Shown here one piece after another: positions 26,015 to 34,830 of a DNA stretch of 64,000 bases. Origin of the DNA: Candidatus Villigracilis saccharophilus (GTDB lineage: Bacteria > Chloroflexota > Anaerolineae > Anaerolineales > Villigracilaceae); NCBI GenBank assembly GCA_016709305.1, contig JADJNA010000061.1, positions 1 to 64,000 on the forward strand. The letters run 5' to 3'. Below the pieces are notes generated by a model. That model was not told the DNA's origin and made no database searches. It saw nothing but the letters and a program-made list of their open reading frames with translations. Every line of letters begins with the position of its first letter. The stretch's first letter is position 1. The position numbers were made by a program, and so were the translations under genes.

Positions 26015-26971
26015 ATGACAACCCCAGTTGACTTTCCAAAACAATCTTCAGCTTTCGTCGTCACTGAAATCGAAGCGCCGCCTTTATCACTTGGCAACCT
26101 CACCTGGCGCAGATTCCGACGCCATAAAATGGCGATCTTTGGTGGCATCGTTTTGATCCTGCTGACGCTGTATTCTTTTGGCGGAGCGTTTTTTGTTACG
26201 GAAAAATATTCAAATTTTACAAACACAAAAGAACGTTTACAGCCGCCCAGCGCGCAGCATTTTTTTGGCACGGATACCGTTGGGCGTGATATTTTTGCGC
26301 GCACAGTGTACGGAGGGCAGATATCCATTTTGATCGGGATCACGGCGGCGATTGTTGAAGTAGCGATCGGGATCTTGATCGGAGCGCTTGCCGGTTATTT
26401 CGGCGGAAAGATCGACGCGGTTCTCATGCGCTTCACAGAAGCCATGCTGAACATGCCGCAACTGCTTTTACTGATCGTCATGTCAAAATTTTTCTCAGGA
26501 AAAATATCAAATATAAATATTCTTGGACGCGAGTTAAGCGGAAGCGTGATCGTCATTATATTTATCATCGGGCTGACAAGCTGGCCCTATCTGGCGCGCA
26601 TTGTCCGCGCGGAATTTCTATCCATCAAGGAACGCGAATTTATTCTGGCGGCGCGGGCAACCGGCACTCCCAACTGGGAAATTATTTTCAAGCATATCCT
26701 GCCAAACAGCATTGCACCGATCGTAGTCTCCGCTACGCTGGGTGTAGCTGGCGCGATTTCCTTGGAAGCGTATGTCAGCTTTCTGGGCATGGGCGTCCGC
26801 GCTCCCACAGCCACATGGGGCAATATGCTCGAAAATGCCTATCGCTATATTGAATCGGCGTACTGGCTGTGGTTCTTTCCTGGTATGTTGATCGTGCTGA
26901 TCACCCTGAGTATCAACTTTCTCGGCGACGGGCTGCGCGATGCGCTCGATCCCCGCAGTCGAACGGTGTAA
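26015..26971 (+). CDS. Peptide ABC permease DppC-like (first system)
   Basis: A 318-residue inner-membrane permease. The N-terminal cytoplasmic tail (about 35 residues) leads to LTWRRFRRHKMAIFGGIVLILL, the OppC_N helix. After an external loop with HFFGTDTVGRDIFARTVYGGQ come five helices and the EAA loop EREFILAARATGTPNWEIIFKHILPNS. The end FLGDGLRDALDPRSR is standard. It follows the DppB gene by 17 bases. It pairs with DppB to form the channel for peptides delivered by the lipoprotein at 23195..24874. Confidence 0.93.
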   Translation: MTTPVDFPKQSSAFVVTEIEAPPLSLGNLTWRRFRRHKMAIFGGIVLILLTLYSFGGAFFVTEKYSNFTNTKERLQPPSAQHFFGTDTVGRDIFARTVYGGQISILIGITAAIVEVAIGILIGALAGYFGGKIDAVLMRFTEAMLNMPQLLLLIVMSKFFSGKISNINILGRELSGSVIVIIFIIGLTSWPYLARIVRAEFLSIKEREFILAARATGTPNWEIIFKHILPNSIAPIVVSATLGVAGAISLEAYVSFLGMGVRAPTATWGNMLENAYRYIESAYWLWFFPGMLIVLITLSINFLGDGLRDALDPRSRTV

Positions 26972-27970
26972 ATGATGGATACGACACATACTTTTTTGGA
27001 AGTAACAGATTTAAGGACGCGATTCCATACGCCCGAAGGAACTGTGTACGCCGTCAATGGGATTTCATTTTCGCTGAAAGAGGGTGAAACCCTGGCTGTG
27101 GTCGGCGAGAGCGGCTGCGGGAAATCTGTGACCATGATGTCGATACTAAAACTCATTTCGACGCCGCCCGGTGAAATTGTCAGCGGAGTTGTTAATTATC
27201 GAGACAGAGACCTGCTGCAGTTAAGCGAGAACGAGATGGAAGACATCCGCGGCAAAGAGATCGCCATGATCTTCCAAGACCCAATGACGAGTCTTAATCC
27301 TGTTTTGACGGTCGGTCGTCAAATCACCGAAACATTGCGCACACATACCCAAATGGACGCGGAACAGGCAAAACGGCGCGCCATCACCCTGCTGGATTGG
27401 GTCGGGATCCCGGATGCGGAAAACCGTCTTGGGAATTACCCCCACCAATTTTCAGGCGGCATGCGTCAGCGGGTCATGATCGCGATGGCGCTGGCGTGTA
27501 CTCCCAGCCTGTTGATCGCTGATGAGCCAACTACAGCTCTGGATGTAACCATTCAGGCGCAGATCATCGAATTGGTGAAACGGTTGAAGGAAGATGTTGG
27601 CATGGCAATGATCTGGATCACACACGATCTGGGCGTCGTCGCAGGGATGGCTGACAGGGTGATCGTTATGTATGCAGGCTTTATCGTTGAAGAAGCTCAA
27701 GTTGACGATCTGTATGACAGCCCGCTTCATCCCTATACATTGGCTTTGCTTCAAGCCTTGCCGCGTGCTGACCGCCGCCGCGAAAAGAATTTAAAATCCA
27801 TTCAAGGCGTGCCGCCAAATTTATTATCGGAACCGCGCGGATGTCCGTTTGCCCCGCGCTGTGAATTTGTTCAGGAGTGCTGTATCAACGAAAATCCTTT
27901 ACTGGTTGAGATCGAGAATAAGCATAAGGCGGCCTGTTGGGTGAATGTCAAGACGGGAGGCTTGCGATGA
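26972..27970 (+). CDS. Peptide ABC ATPase DppD-like (first system)
   Basis: A 332-residue ATPase. Walker A is GESGCGKSV, the Q loop FQDPMTSLNP, the signature SGGMRQR, Walker B LLIADEPTTALD and the H loop in ITHDLGVV. The C-terminal oligopeptide-transport region (VPPNLLSEPRGCPFAPRCEFVQECC) contains the Cys cluster that in some DppD/OppD proteins binds an iron-sulfur cluster. ATG 26972 directly follows the DppC stop with no separate ribosome-binding site, so translation is coupled; ATG 26975 is also possible. It drives uptake together with the DppF-like ATPase that overlaps it. Confidence 0.94.
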   Translation: MMDTTHTFLEVTDLRTRFHTPEGTVYAVNGISFSLKEGETLAVVGESGCGKSVTMMSILKLISTPPGEIVSGVVNYRDRDLLQLSENEMEDIRGKEIAMIFQDPMTSLNPVLTVGRQITETLRTHTQMDAEQAKRRAITLLDWVGIPDAENRLGNYPHQFSGGMRQRVMIAMALACTPSLLIADEPTTALDVTIQAQIIELVKRLKEDVGMAMIWITHDLGVVAGMADRVIVMYAGFIVEEAQVDDLYDSPLHPYTLALLQALPRADRRREKNLKSIQGVPPNLLSEPRGCPFAPRCEFVQECCINENPLLVEIENKHKAACWVNVKTGGLR

Positions 27971-28950
27971 CCGAAACTCTTGTGCATGTGGAGAATCTGA
28001 CCAAGCACTTTCCCATAACAAAAGGGATCGTGATCGAGCGCGTGGTTGGTGCAGTCCGCGCTGTGGATGGGATTTCCTTTGACATTCAAAAGGGTGAAAC
28101 ACTGGGGCTTGTCGGCGAGAGTGGCTGCGGCAAGACGACCGCCGGCCGCACCCTGCTTGGTTTATATCCAGCGACATCCGGCAAAACGATCATTGATACC
28201 CATAGTGTGCATGATGCCAAAGGCAGCGAATTGATGCACATCCGTCGCAAGGCGCAGATGATATTCCAGGACCCCTACGCTTCACTCAATCCGCGTTGGA
28301 CCGTGAATGCCATTGTCAGTGAGCCTTTGCGCGTGCACAAGCTCATAACAAATCAACAGGAGCGCGATGCGCGCGTTAAAGACCTGCTTGAATTGGTCGG
28401 CTTGAATGCGCGGCATATCAATCGCTTCCCGCACGAGTTTTCAGGCGGACAGCGCCAGCGCATTGGCATAGCGCGCGCGCTTGCATCGGACCCGCTGTTC
28501 ATCGTCTGTGATGAACCGATTTCCGCCTTGGATGTGTCCATTCAAGCCCAGGTTGTTAATCTGCTTGAAAAATTACAGGATCAACTTTCGCTTACCTATC
28601 TTTTTGTCGCTCATGACCTGAGCATGGTGCGCCATATTTGTGACCGGGTGGCGGTGATGTATCTCGGTGTGATCGTTGAAATCGCCGAACGGAACGATCT
28701 TTACGAAACCCCTCTCCACCCCTATACACAGGCGCTTCTCTCTGCTGTTCCGGTCCCTGACCCGCGCAAGGAACGGGCAAGGAAGCGCACAATTTTAGTC
28801 GGGGATGTGCCCAGTCCGATCAATCCACCTTCTGGATGCCGCTTCCACCCGCGTTGTCCTGTGGCTGTTGAAAAATGCAAGACTCATGTCCCTGAATGGC
28901 GTGAGGCAGCACCTCAACATTGGGTGGCTTGTCATTTGGTAAACGGTTGA
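27967..28950 (+). CDS. Peptide ABC ATPase DppF-like (first system)
   Basis: A 327-residue ATPase starting at ATG 27967, overlapping the DppD stop as ATGA. Walker A GESGCGKTT, Q loop FQDPYASLNPRW, signature FSGGQRQRIGIARAL, Walker B FIVCDEPISALD and the H loop AHDLSMV are intact, and the C-terminal region INPPSGCRFHPRCPVAVEKC is typical of DppF/OppF. It closes the first transporter operon. No clear terminator follows; a hairpin at 29042..29070 sits before the next binding-protein gene, so the second operon may be partly read through from here. Confidence 0.94.
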   Translation: MTETLVHVENLTKHFPITKGIVIERVVGAVRAVDGISFDIQKGETLGLVGESGCGKTTAGRTLLGLYPATSGKTIIDTHSVHDAKGSELMHIRRKAQMIFQDPYASLNPRWTVNAIVSEPLRVHKLITNQQERDARVKDLLELVGLNARHINRFPHEFSGGQRQRIGIARALASDPLFIVCDEPISALDVSIQAQVVNLLEKLQDQLSLTYLFVAHDLSMVRHICDRVAVMYLGVIVEIAERNDLYETPLHPYTQALLSAVPVPDPRKERARKRTILVGDVPSPINPPSGCRFHPRCPVAVEKCKTHVPEWREAAPQHWVACHLVNG

Positions 28951-29041
28951 GATTTACTTTCACTAATCTGGAATTTACAGTAAAATTCCCGACCAGTGGA
29001 TATTCCCCTGAGCGATTTCGTTATTTATTAACGACCAACTG

Positions 29042-29070
29042 CGCCATGGCAGATGAATTCTGTCATGGCG
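29042..29070 (+). promoter_or_regulatory. Hairpin between the two peptide-transport operons
   Basis: CGCCATGGCAGA (29042..29053) pairs with TCTGTCATGGCG (29059..29070), 11 of 12 matched. A T-rich stretch (TATATTGTTTTT) follows, so it may act as a weak terminator for the first operon. Confidence 0.5.
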
Positions 29071-29118
29071 TATATTGTTTTTGGGAATATGATTAATTTA
29101 CCAAACGGAGGAGAAAAC

Positions 29119-30762
29119 ATGAAAAAAAAGGTGCTGTATGTATTTTTACTGGCGGCCTTGATCCTTTCCGCCTGTGGAAGCTCGGGCGGGCAGCCAACAG
29201 TTGCGAGGATCGGCTGGGCGGGCAGCCCGGATACGGTCAACCCCGGTTCCGCGGTTCTTACTGAAGCATATACGATCTTTGCCCTGGTGTATGATGCCAT
29301 GTATAAGCTAAACCTTGATGGCACCTTTTCTTTGGGACTCGCCGACAGCGTCGAACATTCTCAGGATGGTCTGGTTTACACATACAAGATCCATCAAGGG
29401 GTCAAGTTCCATGATGGACAGCCTTTGACCTCTAAAGATATTAAGTTCTCCTACGAACTGTACAAGACGCATGACGATTTCCCCTATATGAATTCATACA
29501 CAGCCTATATTGAAAGCGTGGAAGCGCCGGATGACTCCACAGTTGTGTTGACCCTCTCCGAAGCGATCCCAAATATTGAAAGCCAATTGGTCTTCATGTA
29601 CATTCTCCCTGAGCACATTTGGAAGGATCATGCCGAAGGCGCTGCGGCTGTTGAATTTGAAAATTTCGAAATGATCGGCACTGGCCCTTTCAAGTTGGTC
29701 GAATACAAACAAAATGAATTTGTTCACCTTGCGGCCAATAAGGAACATTTCCAGACCCCTCCAAAAGTGGATGAAATAATATTCCAAACGTTTGAAAGCC
29801 AGGATGTTCTTGTACAGGCCATTAAAAGCGGACAGGTGGATATGATCACTGAAATGCCCGCGACTGCCGTTGGGACATTAAAAGAGGAAGCCACTGTCAC
29901 AGTGATCAACGGTGCTCCATTCGCGCCAGGTGTTTCAGATATTATCCTCAATCAAGCCACCCCGGAAAATTGTCCCACAGATGCGGGCGGTCTTTGCACC
30001 GGCCACCCCGCTCTGCAAGACCGCAACGTCCGCCTTGCCATGGCACACGCGACAGACAAGCAGAAGTTAATTGATGTGGTACTGCTTGGGTACGGGACTC
30101 CAGGCCTAACCTTGATCCCTGACGGATTGGGCTTTTGGTATAACGACACAATCAAAGATTATGAGTTCGATGTCGCCAAGGCGAACCAGATCCTGGACGA
30201 TGCCGGTTACGCGGATAAAGATGGAGACGGTATCCGCGAAATGCCGGATGGTTCCCAACCGCTTAATTTCCGCATAAACTGGCCGAGCGATAGCATTGAC
30301 GCCCCCCGACAGGCGGAACTGCTTTCTGAAATGTGGTCTGCAATTGGCGTGAAGACTGAATTGGCGGCGACTGACCCGGATGCGTTGACATCCCAGTGCT
30401 GTCCGGTCTTCGACTATGACATTATCCTGTGGGGCTGGGGTTCTGATCCAGACCCGAACCTGCTGCTTAATGTACAAACCACTGGCGAGATCCCCACAGG
30501 CTATAACGAGACAGGTTATTCCAACCCGGAGTTTGACGCGCTCTATGCCCAGCAGGCCGTGGAGCTTGATCTTGATAAGCGCAAGGAACTCGTCTGGAAA
30601 ATGCAGGAAGTCGCATTTAATGATGTGGTTTATATCATCCCTTACTACGAACAGAATGTTCAAGCCTTTCGAACGGACCGCTTCACGGGTTGGTTGACAG
30701 ATTTCCCCAAGATCGAATTAAGTGATGTGACATCGCTTGTGGTGATCGAACCTGTTAAATAA
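29119..30762 (+). CDS. Peptide ABC transporter substrate-binding lipoprotein (second system)
   Basis: A 547-residue SBP_bac_5 protein. ATG 29119 has GGAGGAG eight bases upstream and yields the lipoprotein signal LLAALILSACGSSGG; in-frame ATGs further upstream lie in the intergenic hairpin and have no ribosome-binding site. Landmarks include VKFHDGQPLTSKDIKFSYEL, NVRLAMAHATDKQKLIDVVL and YNETGYSNPEFDALYAQQ. Cys residues in TPENCPTDAGGLCTG and SQCCPVFD may form disulfides. It is only distantly similar to the binding protein of the first system, so the two transporters probably take different peptides or other cargo such as opines or nickel chelates. Confidence 0.92.
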   Translation: MKKKVLYVFLLAALILSACGSSGGQPTVARIGWAGSPDTVNPGSAVLTEAYTIFALVYDAMYKLNLDGTFSLGLADSVEHSQDGLVYTYKIHQGVKFHDGQPLTSKDIKFSYELYKTHDDFPYMNSYTAYIESVEAPDDSTVVLTLSEAIPNIESQLVFMYILPEHIWKDHAEGAAAVEFENFEMIGTGPFKLVEYKQNEFVHLAANKEHFQTPPKVDEIIFQTFESQDVLVQAIKSGQVDMITEMPATAVGTLKEEATVTVINGAPFAPGVSDIILNQATPENCPTDAGGLCTGHPALQDRNVRLAMAHATDKQKLIDVVLLGYGTPGLTLIPDGLGFWYNDTIKDYEFDVAKANQILDDAGYADKDGDGIREMPDGSQPLNFRINWPSDSIDAPRQAELLSEMWSAIGVKTELAATDPDALTSQCCPVFDYDIILWGWGSDPDPNLLLNVQTTGEIPTGYNETGYSNPEFDALYAQQAVELDLDKRKELVWKMQEVAFNDVVYIIPYYEQNVQAFRTDRFTGWLTDFPKIELSDVTSLVVIEPVK

Positions 30763-30773
30763 TTAATTTCATA

Positions 30774-30811
30774 TTTTCCCGCACCTCCTGCTAATTGGAG
30801 GTGCGGGAAAA
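30774..30811 (+). promoter_or_regulatory. Intra-operon hairpin after second binding-protein gene
   Basis: TTTTCCCGCACCTCC (30774..30788) pairs perfectly with GGAGGTGCGGGAAAA (30797..30811), loop eight. No T tract follows on the + strand. It repeats the arrangement seen at 24898..24940 between a binding-protein gene and its permease. Confidence 0.65.
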
Positions 30812-30821
30812 AGGATGGCCT

Positions 30822-31850
30822 TTGAAACGCTGGCGTTATTTATTAAGCAAAATTAGCTGGGCATTATTCACGATCCTGTTTGTCATTATCCTGAATTTTT
30901 TTCTATTCCGCATTCTGCCCGGCGACCCTGCCCGCGCGGGGATTCGTGATCCACGGCTTACCAGGGAAAATATTGAAGCAATTCGAGTTCGGTATGGACT
31001 CGATAAACCGGTCATCAATTGCTTCGAATCGCTCAACCCGGTTAAGATCGGCAGCTGCGCGGTCAACCCCTTGGATACCCAGTTCTTTATCTACATGGGC
31101 AACCTGATCCAGGGCGACTTGATGATCAGTTTTCACACCAACCGACCAGTGGTCGATATTCTTTCCGAGCGGCTGTGGAATACGGTCCTGTTGATCGGCG
31201 CGGGACAGATCCTTGCGATCGTGATCGGCATTTTCTTTGGCATGTTCTCGGCCTGGAAGGCACGCACCTCGCTGGATTATTTATCATTAACCTTAAGCCT
31301 TGTCGCGTGGAGCATCCCTACATTTTGGCTGGGGGTGATTCTTTTATTTTGGGGAAGCAACCACGGCATGCCGATCGCGGGTATGTCGACCCCGGGCATG
31401 TCTTCCTACCCGCTCCTGACCCGCTGGAGTGATATCGCGCGGCACATGTTCCTCCCAACCTTGACATATACGATTGTTTATATGGGCGAGTACATGTTGA
31501 TCATGCGCTCAAGCCTGCTGGATGTACTTTCGGAAGATTACATTCTTACGGCAAAAGCCAAAGGATTAAGCGTTTTTCAAATCTTAAAAGACCACGCCAT
31601 AAAAAACGCGATGCTACCGCTGGTGACCATCATTGCCATCAACCTTGGTTTTACAGTGGGCGGCGTGATCCAGATCGAGACCGTCTTTTCCTGGCCGGGG
31701 CTGGGCATGACCATCGTTGAAGCCCTGAACCGCAGGGACTTCCCGATATTACAGGGCGCATTCCTGCTGATCGCGGTATCCGTCATTATCGCCAACCTGC
31801 TCGCAGACCTGGCGTATTCCTATCTCGATCCGCGCGTGAAGATGGAGTAA
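30822..31850 (+). CDS. Peptide ABC permease DppB-like (second system)
   Basis: A 342-residue permease. Start TTG 30822 is chosen because AAGGA lies six bases upstream; the longer in-frame TTG at 30795 falls inside the hairpin. The protein begins KRWRYLLSKISWALFTILFV and includes LPGDPARAGIRDPRLT, a Cys-bearing external loop (VINCFESLNPVKIGSCAVN), and the EAA loop VLSEDYILTAKAKGLSVFQI. It ends LADLAYSYLDPRVKME. Full length and intact, unlike the DppB of the first system. It forms the channel with the permease half of the fusion protein downstream. Confidence 0.92.
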   Translation: MKRWRYLLSKISWALFTILFVIILNFFLFRILPGDPARAGIRDPRLTRENIEAIRVRYGLDKPVINCFESLNPVKIGSCAVNPLDTQFFIYMGNLIQGDLMISFHTNRPVVDILSERLWNTVLLIGAGQILAIVIGIFFGMFSAWKARTSLDYLSLTLSLVAWSIPTFWLGVILLFWGSNHGMPIAGMSTPGMSSYPLLTRWSDIARHMFLPTLTYTIVYMGEYMLIMRSSLLDVLSEDYILTAKAKGLSVFQILKDHAIKNAMLPLVTIIAINLGFTVGGVIQIETVFSWPGLGMTIVEALNRRDFPILQGAFLLIAVSVIIANLLADLAYSYLDPRVKME

Positions 31851-31853
31851 CCC

Positions 31854-33779
31854 ATGGAAGCGCATAATTCAAAATTTTCCAGCGCACCGCGCCTCCAGGA
31901 ATTCTGGCGCGTTTTTCGCAGCAACGCCATGGGGCTGGTCGGTCTCATCATGCTTGTGATTGTTATTTTTGTGGCTGTATTCGCGCCGATCCTATCCCCA
32001 TATGATCCAAGTTCGACTCAAGACGTCACCACAGCGGATATTTATAATCCGCCCAGCGCCGCACACTGGCTGGGAACTGATGATGCCGGCCAGGATGTGT
32101 TGACCAACTTTATCTTCGGGGCGCGTGTCTCACTGACCATCGGCTTTTTCGCCGCGTTCATCTCCCTGGTGATCGGCGGCGTGTTCGGGATCGTAGCCGG
32201 CTTTTATGGCGGCCGCACAGAGACCCTGCTTATGCGCTTTACCGACATCATGCTGGTTATCCCTGACCTGCCGCTCATGATGGTCGTGATCGCATTAACC
32301 AGGCCCTCCATCTTCAATATTATTTTGGTGATCGGTTTGTTGTATTGGACCACCACCGCCCGCATGGTGCGCTCCCAGACCCTGGCGGTAAAATCACGCA
32401 AATTTGTTTTACGCGCGCGTGCCATAGGTTCAAGCAAGGGGCATATTATTCGTCGTCACATCCTGCCGTTGGTATTACCGATTTTAGTGGTCCAGGCGGT
32501 CTTGGTCGTCTCTTCGGCAGTGTTGGCTGAAAGCACGCTTTCATTTTTAGGGCTCGGCGACCCGACCGTGCTCTCGTGGGGTCAGATGCTTAACTACGCG
32601 TTCGGGCGCGGCGCAATGTCCACAGGGGCGTGGTGGGCATTGGTTGTGCCTGGCTTCGGGATCGTATGGGTGGTGCTTGGGCTGACCCTGCTCGGACAGG
32701 GTCTTGAGCAGATATTAAACCCAAGGCTGGATACCCACCACTTAATGCCGGGCAAACCCGTGGTCAGAAGCGAAGCGGGCACTCCATCCGAAAAGAATGT
32801 ATTGCTTGAAGTTCAAAACCTATCCATCAATTATGTGAACAATGGCAATCCGCCTGCGCGCGCCGTGGAAAATATCAGCTTCACTTTGAAGGAAGGCGAG
32901 TTAATCGGATTGGTCGGTGAAAGCGGATGCGGGAAGACCACGCTCATGCTGGCCTTGCTGCGACTGCTGCCTTCAGCAGGGCAGATCGTGAACGGAAGAG
33001 TTTTCTTCAAAGGCAATGATTTGACGGCTCTCAGCGAAGAAGAAATAAACGCCGTTCGTTGGAAGGATATTTCGATCGTTTTCCAGGGCGCGATGAATGC
33101 GCTCAACCCGGTCCGGACCGTCGGCGATCAAATTCAGGAAGCGATCATCAAACACAAGCCTGGTTTCCCGCGTGACCAGCGCTTGCAGGAACGCGTGGTG
33201 GAATTGCTTGACCTGGTGGGCATCGCCGCAGACCACAAGGATCATTACCCGCATCAATATTCTGGCGGGATGCGCCAGCGCGCAATGATCGCCATGGCAC
33301 TGGCTTGCAACCCGCAAGTCATCATTGCAGATGAGCCGACCACCGCCTTGGATGTAATGATCCAGGCGCAGATATTGGAACTGCTCGACAGCCTGCGCAA
33401 GAAGCTCGGCCTGGCCATTATTTTCGTGACTCATGACCTTGGGGTTGTGGCTGAAATGTGTGACAGGGTTCTGGTAATGTATGGCGGCGTGACTGCCGAA
33501 TACGCGGATGTGGACGCCATTTACAATGAGCCGCGCCATCCCTATACTCAAGAATTGATCAAGGCCTTCCCTGACTTGACAAAGCCCAAGAAAAAACTTT
33601 CATCGATCCCAGGCTACCCGCCGCGGCTGGACGCGATCCCTGCTGGCTGCCGCTTTGCGCCACGCTGCCCGCAGGCATTTGACCGTTGCCGCACGGAGCA
33701 GCCGTCCCTGCACAAACTAAGCGATTCACAAGACGCTGTGCACATCGCGAGCTGCCATTTGCTTGAGGCCCCAAAATGA
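31854..33779 (+). CDS. DppC-DppD fusion: peptide ABC permease joined to ATPase
   Basis: A 641-residue fusion. Residues 1-290 are a DppC-type permease (FRSNAMGLVGLIMLVIVIFV, HWLGTDDAGQDVLTNFIFG, EAA loop FVLRARAIGSSKGHIIRRHI, end LEQILNPRL). After a 20-residue linker, residues 315-641 are a DppD-type ATPase with Walker A GESGCGKTT, Q loop FQGAMNALNPV, signature SGGMRQR, Walker B VIIADEPTTALD, H loop THDLGVV and the Cys-rich GCRFAPRCPQAFDRC end. Normally these are separate genes. The frame is continuous, with no stop or start signal at the junction. Its stop overlaps the next ATPase as ATGA. Confidence 0.92.
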   Translation: MEAHNSKFSSAPRLQEFWRVFRSNAMGLVGLIMLVIVIFVAVFAPILSPYDPSSTQDVTTADIYNPPSAAHWLGTDDAGQDVLTNFIFGARVSLTIGFFAAFISLVIGGVFGIVAGFYGGRTETLLMRFTDIMLVIPDLPLMMVVIALTRPSIFNIILVIGLLYWTTTARMVRSQTLAVKSRKFVLRARAIGSSKGHIIRRHILPLVLPILVVQAVLVVSSAVLAESTLSFLGLGDPTVLSWGQMLNYAFGRGAMSTGAWWALVVPGFGIVWVVLGLTLLGQGLEQILNPRLDTHHLMPGKPVVRSEAGTPSEKNVLLEVQNLSINYVNNGNPPARAVENISFTLKEGELIGLVGESGCGKTTLMLALLRLLPSAGQIVNGRVFFKGNDLTALSEEEINAVRWKDISIVFQGAMNALNPVRTVGDQIQEAIIKHKPGFPRDQRLQERVVELLDLVGIAADHKDHYPHQYSGGMRQRAMIAMALACNPQVIIADEPTTALDVMIQAQILELLDSLRKKLGLAIIFVTHDLGVVAEMCDRVLVMYGGVTAEYADVDAIYNEPRHPYTQELIKAFPDLTKPKKKLSSIPGYPPRLDAIPAGCRFAPRCPQAFDRCRTEQPSLHKLSDSQDAVHIASCHLLEAPK

Positions 33780-34762
33780 GCAAAGAGCATTTTCTGGAAG
33801 TAACTGGATTAAAAAAATACTTTGATGCCGACCGACCCTCCATATTTTCACGCGAGGCGCGTTATGTGCACGCGGTGGATGGTGTTGATTTCACGCTCAG
33901 GCGCAGTGAAGTGATCGCGCTGGTGGGCGAGAGCGGCTGTGGAAAATCAACGCTCGCGCTTTTGTTGATGGGGTTGGAAGAACCAACTGCCGGGACGGTC
34001 TCTTTTGAAGGGCGTGACATCACGCATTTGAATGACAATGAACGAAAGGATGTGCGTCGGAAAATTCAAATGGTCTTTCAAGATCCCTACGAATCTTTGA
34101 ATCCCACCCAGACCATCGAAGAGATCATCAACGAACCATTGGTCGTGCATGGCATTGGGAGCAGCAGGAGCGAACGCGATGAACGCGTGAAAAAGGCAAT
34201 GGAAGACTCAGGCTTGAAACCAGCCGAAGTCTATCTAAAGCGCTTCCCGCATGAACTCTCAGGCGGACAACGCCAACGCGTGGTTATCGCCGCCGCGCTT
34301 GTGCTTGAACCGGAGATCCTACTTGCTGATGAACCCGTCTCGATGCTGGATGTTTCCATCCGCGCCGAGATCATCAACCTGCTGGCCGAGCTGCGCATCA
34401 CACGCCAGATTGCGGTCATCTTCATCACGCATGATCTTGGCTCGGTGGGTTTCTTCGCCGACCGCGTGGCGGTCATGTATCTTGGCCGCATCGTTGAGGT
34501 CGGCACCATGCTCGAAGTATTGGAAAAGCCCCAGCATCCGTATACAAAGGCTTTGCTCTCCGTCATCCCCGTTCCCAACCTGCGCTTACGGCATGAACGT
34601 ATTATTTTGCAGGGCGAAACTCCCAACCCCATAGACGTACCGACAGGCTGTCGTTTTCATCCTCGCTGTCCGGTGGCGATCGCAGCCTGCAAGGTCAGCG
34701 ACCCGCCATTCGTATCGTTCGGCAGGACGCATCAGGCCGCCTGTTTGCTTTTGGTGAAGTAA
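33776..34762 (+). CDS. Peptide ABC ATPase DppF-like (second system)
   Basis: A 328-residue ATPase. Walker A GESGCGKST, Q loop FQDPYESLNPTQ, signature LSGGQRQRVVIAAAL, Walker B ILLADEPVSMLD and H loop THDLGSV are complete; the C-terminus NPIDVPTGCRFHPRCPVAIAAC is typical of DppF. The Ser-Met in place of Thr-Ala after the Walker B Glu-Pro is within family variation. ATG 33776 overlaps the fusion protein stop, so the two ATPase subunits are translationally coupled. Last gene of the second transport operon; a REP-like repeat follows rather than a clear terminator. Confidence 0.94.
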   Translation: MSKEHFLEVTGLKKYFDADRPSIFSREARYVHAVDGVDFTLRRSEVIALVGESGCGKSTLALLLMGLEEPTAGTVSFEGRDITHLNDNERKDVRRKIQMVFQDPYESLNPTQTIEEIINEPLVVHGIGSSRSERDERVKKAMEDSGLKPAEVYLKRFPHELSGGQRQRVVIAAALVLEPEILLADEPVSMLDVSIRAEIINLLAELRITRQIAVIFITHDLGSVGFFADRVAVMYLGRIVEVGTMLEVLEKPQHPYTKALLSVIPVPNLRLRHERIILQGETPNPIDVPTGCRFHPRCPVAIAACKVSDPPFVSFGRTHQAACLLLVK

Positions 34763-34826
34763 GGGCGACCCGCCCAGAACAAGAAATACCTATCCGACCA
34801 TGAAGGCTCGCCCCTACAACAAACAA
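34763..34826. repeat. GGGCGA...TCGCCC palindromic intergenic repeat
   Basis: AAGGGCGACCCGCC at 34761..34774 and GGCTCGCCCCTAC at 34805..34817 form the ends of a REP-like element. Related to the perfect palindrome at 47470..47497. Confidence 0.5.
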
Positions 34827-34830
34827 TAAA

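Noticed and set aside
29053..29118. Upstream ATG as the true start of the second binding protein
   Set aside because: It lies in a hairpin, lacks a ribosome-binding site and would add residues before a clean lipoprotein signal.
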